A stretch of DNA of 15,614 nt. It comes from Gammaproteobacteria bacterium. Its GTDB lineage: Bacteria; Pseudomonadota; Gammaproteobacteria; Competibacterales; Competibacteraceae. The stretch is taken from the NCBI GenBank assembly GCA_020047885.1, contig JAIFNF010000045.1:1-15614 (forward strand). Direction: 5' to 3'. Of this stretch, positions 1-6,451 are shown piece after piece; the stretch's first letter is position 1, and each line of letters opens with the position of its first letter. Both the position numbers and the translations under genes were made by a program. The notes below the pieces were generated by a model. That model had not been told where the DNA came from. It did no database searches and saw only the letters and a program-made list of their open reading frames with translations.

Positions 1-364
1 GGTACTGGGTCACAAAAACCTTGATTTGGTCAGCGACGGATTGCGCATTGACGAAGAACAGGCGTCCTTCCGGGCGGAGGATCAACAAACCGTCGAACGT
101 TTCATCATCCGGGTGTTCGGCGGAAATAGGCCGCAGGACATCGCAGGCTCCTTCCAGATTGGCCGTGCCACTGGCCAGTAACTCCCGGTTGGGGTTGATG
201 GGCAGTTCTTCAGCACTGGCAAAGGCGCGACCGGTGGCAATGGATTCAGTAAAACTCATCAAGGCGATGCCAAAGGCTCCGAGCAACAGTTGCTAGACCA
301 AAGCCAGATCGGGCAGCCTGCCCGTCAAGCTCAGTGCAGCGAGGATAGATTGATGTTTAAGCAC
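1..364 (-). pseudogene. Decayed SulP-family anion transporter remnant (C-terminal part, runs off left edge)
   Basis: Not an intact gene. Translated on the minus strand, the frame reads LLLGAFGIALMSFTESIATG around 289-230, the conserved late transmembrane segment of SulP (sulfate/bicarbonate-type) permeases. NPNRELLASGTANL follows, and then, with no break in frame, DVLRPISAEHPDDETF and LLILRPEGRLFFVNAQ, the start of the cytoplasmic STAS domain. In complete SulP proteins roughly 150 residues of further membrane segments separate these two parts, so an internal in-frame deletion is inferred near base 150. The segments before SFTES are also missing, and an in-frame TAG stop lies at 293-295. A GTG at 362-364 has a good AGAGGA ribosome site 7 bases upstream, but its frame meets this TAG after 23 codons. 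An ATG at 256-258 would open a frame of at least 86 codons to the window edge, so a short STAS-like fragment could still be made. Family assignment rests on remembered motifs. Confidence 0.75.
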
Positions 365-448
365 GGATATTTCCTCTTGTCACATTGATAAATACCGGCG
401 ATGGCCGGACGTTGAACCGGGTGGGGGGATTGACGATAGGTGGCGTCG

Positions 449-1723
449 TCACGTTGGCGCGCACTGAGCGTCGAAAGTCTGCCCGGTCGCGGCCAGCACC
501 GCACGCCAGACCAGACCATTCGGATCCAGCCGCTTTTTCTGGCTGACCAGTAATTCAATCGGGACGTGGATGAAAATGTCGTGGAGGAGACCAATGACCA
601 GGCCGGTCTTGCCGGCCATCGCCGCATGGACCGCGTTGCGGGCGAAGAAATCGCAGAGAATCGAATCCTCGGCGTCCGCCGGAACGCTGCGGATCAGGTA
701 GCTCGGATCGAAATAGCGCAGCGTCACCGGAATGCCCTCCGCCTTGAAATAACTCTCGATGCGTTCGCGCAGGAACGGGCCGATGTCCTGAAGCTTGGCG
801 TTGCCCGAAGCATCACGTTCCGCGCTGTCGCCCGCCAGCAAATCCTGGCCCGCGCCTTCGGCTACGGCAATGACCGCATGCGCCCGGTTCAGGATGCGCG
901 CTTTCAGCGCCACGAGCAGGCCATTTTCGCCATCGAGTTGGAAGGGTACTTCGGGGACCAGGGTGAAGTTGACATCCTGGCTGGCGATCGTCGCCCCGGC
1001 CGTGATGAAACCCGCATGGCGACCCATGAGCTTGACCAGCGCAATCCCGTTATGGACGCTGTGCGCCTCGGTGTGGGCGCAATGCAGCACCTTGGCCGCT
1101 TCTTCGACCGCGGTCAGATAGCCAAAAGTGCGCGAGACGAAAGCCACGTCATTATCAATGGTCTTGGGAATGCCGACGACCGCCAGCGGATGGCCGCGCC
1201 GCTGGGCTTCCTGAAACAGCGCGTTGCCGCCGCGCTGGGTGCCGTCGCCGCCGATGGTGAACAGGATGTTCACGCCGCGCTGAATCAGGTTGTCCACCGC
1301 AAGGCTGATATCGACCGGGCCACGCGAAGTCCCCAGCGCCGTGCCGCCATCCTTGTGAATATCGTGGACAAAAGCTGGCGTCAGGGCCACCGGTTCCAAA
1401 CCGCGTACCGGGTCGAGTCCCTGGTAGCCGCCGCGAAAGCCCAGTACCTCTTTCACGCCATAGCCGTAATACAGTTCCAGGAATACGGAACGAATGACGT
1501 TGTTCAGGCCGGGGCATAACCCGCCGCACGTGACAATGCCGGCGCGGGTCTGCTGGGGATCGAAGAACAGGCGGTCGCGGGGGCCGGCGATTTCGAACAG
1601 GCGCTCTTCCACCAGCGGGGCGTCGGGGTCGCGGATCAGTTGGGAAGACACATGGGCTTGATCGTTGATCGTGCGGCGCTGGGGGGAGGCGAAACGGGCT
1701 TCGCCCAGGGTCGTAATCCTCAT
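449..1723 (-). CDS. 6-phosphofructokinase, ATP-type PfkA superfamily
   Basis: A 424-residue phosphofructokinase, expected in the cytosol to phosphorylate fructose 6-phosphate to fructose 1,6-bisphosphate, the committed glycolytic step. Visible motifs: CGGLCPGLNN (66-75), the nucleotide-site motif GGDGTQRGG (158-166), the catalytic loop PKTIDND (186-192, D190 as base), MGRHAGF (233-239) and PEVPF (257-261). Gly161 at the position that is Asp in pyrophosphate-dependent enzymes argues for ATP as donor. Lys187 is what PPi enzymes and plant-type ATP enzymes carry, where the E. coli type has Gly. It is longer than the roughly 320-residue E. coli type and fits the long plant/protist-like clade. The ATG at 1723 is chosen because a perfect AGGAGG lies 7 bases upstream; the frame extends to a TTG at 1753, which would place that site inside the gene. 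It starts 26 bases after ppk2 and is probably cotranscribed with it. Confidence 0.9.
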   Translation of the reverse strand: MRITTLGEARFASPQRRTINDQAHVSSQLIRDPDAPLVEERLFEIAGPRDRLFFDPQQTRAGIVTCGGLCPGLNNVIRSVFLELYYGYGVKEVLGFRGGYQGLDPVRGLEPVALTPAFVHDIHKDGGTALGTSRGPVDISLAVDNLIQRGVNILFTIGGDGTQRGGNALFQEAQRRGHPLAVVGIPKTIDNDVAFVSRTFGYLTAVEEAAKVLHCAHTEAHSVHNGIALVKLMGRHAGFITAGATIASQDVNFTLVPEVPFQLDGENGLLVALKARILNRAHAVIAVAEGAGQDLLAGDSAERDASGNAKLQDIGPFLRERIESYFKAEGIPVTLRYFDPSYLIRSVPADAEDSILCDFFARNAVHAAMAGKTGLVIGLLHDIFIHVPIELLVSQKKRLDPNGLVWRAVLAATGQTFDAQCAPT

Positions 1724-1730
1724 CAATACA

Positions 1731-1736
1731 CCTCCT
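1731..1736 (-). promoter_or_regulatory. Ribosome binding site of the phosphofructokinase gene
   Basis: The minus strand reads AGGAGG, followed by 7 bases and then ATG at 1723. This is the strongest Shine-Dalgarno match in the window and it decides the start over the in-frame TTG at 1753. Confidence 0.85.
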
Positions 1737-1749
1737 CGGGGATGATTTT

Positions 1750-2616
1750 TCAATACGCTTCAGGAATGAACTTGAACGGATAGTTCGGCTCCCGATAATC
1801 CCCGGCTTTCTGCCGCTTCGGTAGCTTGATCTTTTCGTGCGGCAGGTCTTCGTAGGGAATCTGGTTCAACAAATGGCGGATGATGTTCAAACGCACCCGC
1901 TTCTTATCGTTGGAGATCGCCACATACCACGGCGCCCACGAGGTATCGGTCGCGGCAAACATGGCGTCGCGCGCCCGTGAATAGTCGTACCAACGGCTGT
2001 AGGATTGCAGGTCCATCGGCGACAATTTCCAAATTTTGCGCCCGTCCTCAATCCGCGCTTCCATGCGGCGGGCTTGTTCCTCGGGACTGACTTCCAGCCA
2101 GTATTTAAGAAGAATAATGCCGGAATCGACCATCGCCTTCTCGACAATCGGGGCCATCGCCAAAAACCGTTTCGTCTGCTCCTCGGTGCAAAATCCCATG
2201 ACCCGCTCGACGCCGGCGCGGTTGTACCAACTACGGTCGAAGATGACCACTTCGCCCGCTGCCGGCCAGTATGGAGCATAGCGCTGTAGATACATCTGGG
2301 TTTTTTCGCGCTCGTTGGGAGCGGGTAAGGCTACGACCCGGAAGATGCGCGGGCTGACTCGCTCCGTAATCGCCTTGATCGTTCCGCCCTTGCCCGCGCC
2401 ATCCCGACCCTCGAAGACGATGCAGACCTTCAATCCCTGATGCCGAACCCACTCCTGGAGCTTGACCAGTTCGACGTGCAGCTTCGTCAGTTCCCGGTCG
2501 TAATCCTTGGTCTTCAGTTTTTCCGGCTTCTGGGCATCGTCCGGGTCTTGTGCAACGGGTTCAACTTTTGCGGCTTTTTCAACTTTTGCGGCTTTTTCAG
2601 CTTTGGAATGACTCAT
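1750..2616 (-). CDS. ppk2: Polyphosphate kinase 2 (PPK2)
   Basis: A 288-residue PPK2-family phosphotransferase moving phosphate between polyphosphate and nucleoside (di)phosphates; in many bacteria the direction is polyphosphate-driven ATP or GTP formation. Visible: Walker A GRDGAGKGG (70-78), Walker B FDRSWYNRAGVERVMGF (126-142) with D127 and R128, and the basic lid segment around RRMEARIEDGRKIWKLSP (183-200), then SRWYDYSRARD (207-217). One PPK2 domain fills about residues 35-285, as in the short single-domain class I enzymes; donor and acceptor preference cannot be read from sequence. The first 35 residues are a charged, Lys/Ala/Glu-rich tail with a duplicated VEKAAK unit. The ATG at 2616 has GGAG about 10 bases upstream. 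It lies 60 bases after the EAL gene and 26 bases before the phosphofructokinase gene, so a shared transcript and a link between polyphosphate use and glycolysis are plausible. Confidence 0.93.
   Translation of the reverse strand: MSHSKAEKAAKVEKAAKVEPVAQDPDDAQKPEKLKTKDYDRELTKLHVELVKLQEWVRHQGLKVCIVFEGRDGAGKGGTIKAITERVSPRIFRVVALPAPNEREKTQMYLQRYAPYWPAAGEVVIFDRSWYNRAGVERVMGFCTEEQTKRFLAMAPIVEKAMVDSGIILLKYWLEVSPEEQARRMEARIEDGRKIWKLSPMDLQSYSRWYDYSRARDAMFAATDTSWAPWYVAISNDKKRVRLNIIRHLLNQIPYEDLPHEKIKLPKRQKAGDYREPNYPFKFIPEAY
2561..2596 (-). repeat. Two perfect 18-bp tandem copies inside ppk2
   Basis: The plus strand shows TCAACTTTTGCGGCTTTT at 2561-2578 and again at 2579-2596 without a mismatch, followed by a partial third copy (TCAGCTTT). 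It encodes the repeated VEKAAK unit of the PPK2 N-terminal tail. The length is a multiple of three, so copy-number change would keep frame. Confidence 0.9.
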
Positions 2617-2642
2617 GGCGTTCTTGCTCCGAGGTGGTGGTC

Positions 2643-2688
2643 GCCGGTAACGACCGGCAGCGGTTCCCGTTCCGCGTCAAGGACGCGG
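2643..2688 (-). other. Two small GC hairpins between the EAL gene and ppk2
   Basis: CCGCGTC (2672-2678), loop AAG, GACGCGG (2682-2688) forms a perfect 7-bp stem that spans the EAL stop codon (2677-2679). GCCGGT (2643-2648), loop AACG, ACCGGC (2653-2658) forms a perfect 6-bp stem in the 60-base gap. No T-run follows either on the minus strand, so these are not classic rho-independent terminators. They could be RNA-processing or stabilising elements, or chance in GC-rich DNA. Confidence 0.3.
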
Positions 2689-5187
2689 TATTCCGGCAGG
2701 CTCCTGTCCCAACCGTTTCGCCATGTCGGCGGCAGGCAGCGGTTTGCTGTACCAATAACCCTGAATCTCGTCGCAGTGATGGTCGCGCAGGAAATTCAAT
2801 TGCTCCAGGGTTTCCACCCCTTCGGCGATGACGGTTAGATTCAGCACATGCGCCAGACTGATAATGGCTTCAACAATCTTGTCGTCATCGCCATCGCCAG
2901 GGATGTCTTTGACGAAGGACTGGTCAATTTTCAGCTTGTTGACGGCAAACCGCTTGAGATAGGCCAGTGAGGAATAGCCGGTGCCGAAGTCGTCGATAGC
3001 TAGTTTAACGCCCATTTTCCGCAAGGGATGCAGGCTGTTCATGACCTGCCCGATATCCTGCATCAACATGCTTTCGGTCAATTCCAGCTCCAGATGATTC
3101 GGCGCCAGCGCGCTGTCCTGCAAGGCGCTCTGCACCCGTTCCAGCAGGTTTTGCTGGCGAAACTGCAGCGCGGACAAATTGACCGCGACCGCCACGGCGG
3201 GGAGACCTTGCCGCTGCCATTCGGCATTTTGTCGGCAGGCTTCGCGCAGCACCCATTCGCCGATGGGAATGATCAGCCCGGTTTCTTCCGCCAGGGGAAT
3301 AAAATGACCCGGCATAATCCGGCCCAGGGTGGCGGAATGCCAGCGCAGCAGGGCTTCCATGCCGATGATCCGCCCGCTGGCGATGTCCACTTGCGGTTGG
3401 TAATGCAGCTCGAATTCCTGGTTTTTCAAGGCCAGGCGCAGTGCGCTTTCCAGTTGTAATTGCCTTTGCGCGTCGCCATTCATGCTTTGGGCAAAGAACA
3501 TGAAGTGGTTACGCCCGGCTTTTTTGGCGCCGTACATAGCGGTGTCGGCCTGTTTCAGCAGGGTTTCGTAATCGCCGCCATCTTCCGGATACAGGCTGAT
3601 GCCAATGCTGGCGGTGACCGTCAGCAGTTGCCCGGCAATGGGCATGGGTTCATTCACGACCGCGTTCAGTTTGCGCGCCACGGTGCTGGCGTTACTTGGA
3701 TCGGCGATGGCGGGCAGTATGATGACAAACTGGTCGCCGCCCACCCGCCCCAGAAGATCCACCTCGCGGATCGCCTCCCGCAGCCGGTTCGCCACCGTCT
3801 CCAGAATCATGTCGCTGTCCGCACGGCCCAGCGAATCATTGATGATCTTGAAGCGGTCCAAATCGAGGAACAGCAGCGCCAGCCGCGTTTTATTCCGCGC
3901 CGCTAATCCCAGCAATTGCCCGGCCTGATGTTCCAGAAAGCTGCGATTGGCCAGGTGCGTCAACGGATCGTAATGGGCGAGGAAGTCCAGATGTTGCTCC
4001 GCCGCCTTGCGCTCCGACATGTCGGAAAAGATGGCGATGTAATTGGCAAGCTGGCCCTGGGCGTCGCGCACTACGGAGATCGACAGCCATTCCGGGTAAA
4101 TCTCGCCGGTTTTGCGCCGGTTCCAGAGTTCGCCTTGCCAGTGGCCATTAGCCAGCAGGCGTTCCCAAAGCTGCCGATAAAACGCCTGATCGTGGCGGTC
4201 CGACTTCAGCAGCCGGGGATTCTGGCCGACGGCTTCTGCCTGGCTGTAACCGGTGATTCTGGAAAACGCCGGGTTGGTTAACAGAATGCCATTATCCGCA
4301 TCGGTAATTATAATGCCCTCGCTGGTGCATTCGAAAACCTGTCGGGTCAGGCGCAAAGCCTGTTCCGTGCGGCGCTGTTGGGACAGATCGGAGATCAGCG
4401 CCATGATTTCCCTGGCCTGTCCGGCGGCATTGTGGTGCAGGATGAATTGGACGATGACCGGGACGCGATGCCCATCCTGATGCCGAAATTCCAGCTCGCA
4501 TTCCCGGCTGATGCCGCGCACCCACAACTCATCGCGCACCTGTTGATTCACCACATCGCGGCTTTCCGGGGTCAGCAAGTCGCCAAACGGCACAGCGGTC
4601 AACTCGGCATGGCTCGCGTAGCCCAGCAGCTTCAGAAAAGCCTGATTGCAATCCAGGATCCGCCCGTCCAGCACCAGTACATTGGGATCGCCGCTCGTGT
4701 CCGCCACCGAAATAGCGATATGCGAGATCTGGAACAGCAACCGGTAGCGTTCGTGCACTTCGTGCAGCGCCGCTTCCGCCCGAAGGGTGCGGGCGCATTT
4801 CCGCAATACCGAAGCGAGGAGATCGAGCTTGACCGGCTTGGTCACATACTTGTCCACGCCCAGGTCGATGGCCCGCTGGAAATAGCGGGTTTCCTCAAAG
4901 GCGGTGGTGAGGATGATCGGCGTTTTCGGGTTCATGGCGCGAATCCGCTCGGCCATGTCCAGGCCATCCATCCCCGGCATCCGGATGTCGGTGATGACCA
5001 GATCGGGCTGGTGTTGGGCAAAGATATCCAGCCCGGCCTGACCATGGGCTGCCGTATGCACCTTGGCCACCCGCCGCCGAAGAAACTGGGCCAGTTCCTC
5101 GCGGATGTCGGCTTCGTCTTCGACGTACAGCACCGTCAGCGCCTTGAGATAGTCCTGATCGTCGCCGTTATCGTAATCGCTATTCAT
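2677..5187 (-). CDS. REC-PAS-PAS-GGDEF-EAL c-di-GMP response regulator
   Basis: An 836-residue cytoplasmic regulator, no membrane segment seen. The receiver (about 15-130) has acidic residues 23-25, phospho-acceptor D67 in DLVITDIRMPGMDG and K117 in VTKPV. Two PAS domains follow (about 148-265 and 280-395), then GGDEF (about 400-570) and EAL (about 580-825). The EAL looks active: EALLRW (611-616), NLS (670-672), ELTES (702-706), DDFGTGYSS (732-740), K753 and E789 in AEGVET. The GGDEF site reads GGDQF (483-487), with the second acidic residue changed to Gln, and LGH is LGR (453-455); an RxxD inhibitory site (R474, D477) sits five residues before it. Phosphodiesterase output is therefore likeliest, with GGDEF perhaps a GTP-sensing domain. 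The start overlaps the upstream kinase gene by 8 bases, has only a weak ribosome site and is probably translationally coupled. Confidence 0.92.
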   Translation of the reverse strand: MNSDYDNGDDQDYLKALTVLYVEDEADIREELAQFLRRRVAKVHTAAHGQAGLDIFAQHQPDLVITDIRMPGMDGLDMAERIRAMNPKTPIILTTAFEETRYFQRAIDLGVDKYVTKPVKLDLLASVLRKCARTLRAEAALHEVHERYRLLFQISHIAISVADTSGDPNVLVLDGRILDCNQAFLKLLGYASHAELTAVPFGDLLTPESRDVVNQQVRDELWVRGISRECELEFRHQDGHRVPVIVQFILHHNAAGQAREIMALISDLSQQRRTEQALRLTRQVFECTSEGIIITDADNGILLTNPAFSRITGYSQAEAVGQNPRLLKSDRHDQAFYRQLWERLLANGHWQGELWNRRKTGEIYPEWLSISVVRDAQGQLANYIAIFSDMSERKAAEQHLDFLAHYDPLTHLANRSFLEHQAGQLLGLAARNKTRLALLFLDLDRFKIINDSLGRADSDMILETVANRLREAIREVDLLGRVGGDQFVIILPAIADPSNASTVARKLNAVVNEPMPIAGQLLTVTASIGISLYPEDGGDYETLLKQADTAMYGAKKAGRNHFMFFAQSMNGDAQRQLQLESALRLALKNQEFELHYQPQVDIASGRIIGMEALLRWHSATLGRIMPGHFIPLAEETGLIIPIGEWVLREACRQNAEWQRQGLPAVAVAVNLSALQFRQQNLLERVQSALQDSALAPNHLELELTESMLMQDIGQVMNSLHPLRKMGVKLAIDDFGTGYSSLAYLKRFAVNKLKIDQSFVKDIPGDGDDDKIVEAIISLAHVLNLTVIAEGVETLEQLNFLRDHHCDEIQGYWYSKPLPAADMAKRLGQEPAGIPRP

Positions 5188-6451
5188 GTGGTGGTTTCCC
5201 GGCCATTGGCGTTAAGACGGTCAATTCCGCGCCGGTCGTTACATTGCGGGCGGATAACCGACCGCCCATGCTGTGTTCAATGATCATTTTGGACATGTAC
5301 AGGCCGATGCCGGTACCGTTCGGTTTGGTGGAAAAATACGGCTCGAACAGATGCGGCAACGCTGATTCGGCAATGCCGCCGCCATTGTCAGTGACCGTTA
5401 GCCGCGCCTGATCGCCGTCCCGATCCAGCCGCGCGACAATCTGTCCGTGGCCGGGCGGGTGGGCGAGAATGGCTTCCCGGGCATTGCTGAACAGGTTGAG
5501 CAACACCTGGGAATATTCGTTGGCGATGCCTTCGGTCCACACCTCTTCGACAATGTCCGCCGTCACTTCGATGTCGTGCGCCCTGAAACTGGCTTCGATC
5601 AGGGTGATGGCCGCCATGAGCGCGGTGTCGATGCAGAATGGCTCGCGTTTTTTGTCAGGGCGGAAAAAGTCGCGGAAGTCGTTGATGGTTGAAGACATTT
5701 TTTCAATCAACCGATGGGCGTCGGCGACTTTCCGCGCCAGCAGTTCAGTCGTCAGCTCGCCATAGTGCGCGGCGTCCTCGAGATTGCCCAACACCAGCGC
5801 CAGCGCATTGAGCGGTTGCCGCCATTGGTGGGCGATGTTGCCGATCATTTCGCCCATCACCGCCAGCCGCGATTGAAGAATCAGCAGATGGTCCTGTTCG
5901 CGGCTGCGCGCCAGCGCGACGGCGATGCGCTGTTCCAGACTGGTGTTGAGTTCCTGCAAGGTCTGGTTGACTTCGGTCAATTGCTGGTTCTGCTGGACGA
6001 TGAGGGCGTTTTTGCGGGTGATCTCTTCGGCATCCTGGGTGGTCCGGGTGCGCAGCCGGAATAAATCGGCAAAGACGCTGACCTTGGCCCGCAGGATTTG
6101 CGGCAGCACCGGGCTGAGGATGTAATCCACCGCGCCCAGTTCGTAGCCTTGCAGCCGGGCGTCATTGGTGAGCCGCTCGGCGGTGATGAAGATGATCGGC
6201 AGGTGTTCGGAACGCGGGCGGCCGCGGATTAGCGTGGCGGTCTCGAAGCCGTCCATGACCGGCATGTTGACATCGAGCAGCGCCACCGCGAAATCCTGCT
6301 CCAGCAGCTTGCGCAGCGCCTCGGTGCCGGAGGCGGCGGTGACAATGTCGAGGTCCATACCGGACAGCGCCGCCGTCAGCGCGGTCAGCTTGGCCGGGTT
6401 GTCGTCTACGATCAGGGTGCGAACGGGGATGGGGTCTTCGGTTGGGGTCAT
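5180..6451 (-). CDS. Receiver-linked sensor histidine kinase (REC-coiled coil-HisKA-HATPase)
   Basis: A 423-residue cytosolic kinase without membrane segments. The N-terminal receiver (about 10-130) has VDD (15-17) and phospho-acceptor D60 (ALLDVNMP). Where receivers carry the switch Lys in DYxxKP, it reads DYILSPV, giving Ser113. A coiled coil (about 140-195) leads to the dimerisation domain with phospho-His H208 in NIAHQWRQPLNAL, then an ATPase domain with NLFSNAREAI (319-328), DNGGGI (355-360) and GTGIGL (379-384). All catalytic boxes look intact. Its ATG overlaps the upstream cyclase stop by 4 bases (ATGA) and its stop overlaps the next start by 8 bases, so the three genes are coupled. 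The natural inference is that it phosphorylates the receivers of both flanking c-di-GMP proteins, with its own receiver relaying input from another kinase, possibly the large hybrid kinase upstream. Confidence 0.93.
   Translation of the reverse strand: MTPTEDPIPVRTLIVDDNPAKLTALTAALSGMDLDIVTAASGTEALRKLLEQDFAVALLDVNMPVMDGFETATLIRGRPRSEHLPIIFITAERLTNDARLQGYELGAVDYILSPVLPQILRAKVSVFADLFRLRTRTTQDAEEITRKNALIVQQNQQLTEVNQTLQELNTSLEQRIAVALARSREQDHLLILQSRLAVMGEMIGNIAHQWRQPLNALALVLGNLEDAAHYGELTTELLARKVADAHRLIEKMSSTINDFRDFFRPDKKREPFCIDTALMAAITLIEASFRAHDIEVTADIVEEVWTEGIANEYSQVLLNLFSNAREAILAHPPGHGQIVARLDRDGDQARLTVTDNGGGIAESALPHLFEPYFSTKPNGTGIGLYMSKMIIEHSMGGRLSARNVTTGAELTVLTPMAGKPPHE

Noticed and set aside
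331..627. Minus-strand open frame of 98 codons overlapping the end of the phosphofructokinase gene
   Set aside because: It is out of frame with both the phosphofructokinase and the SulP remnant and shows no recognisable domain.
566..1519. Long plus-strand open frame of 317 codons
   Set aside because: It lies opposite the phosphofructokinase gene, whose motifs are clear on the minus strand. The translation shows no recognisable domain, and GC-rich DNA keeps the antisense frame open.
4378..5283. Plus-strand open frame of 301 codons
   Set aside because: Antisense to the EAL protein's receiver and PAS region. A similar antisense reading recurs opposite the paralogous receiver at 7879-8319, which shows it is a by-product of the duplicated receiver.
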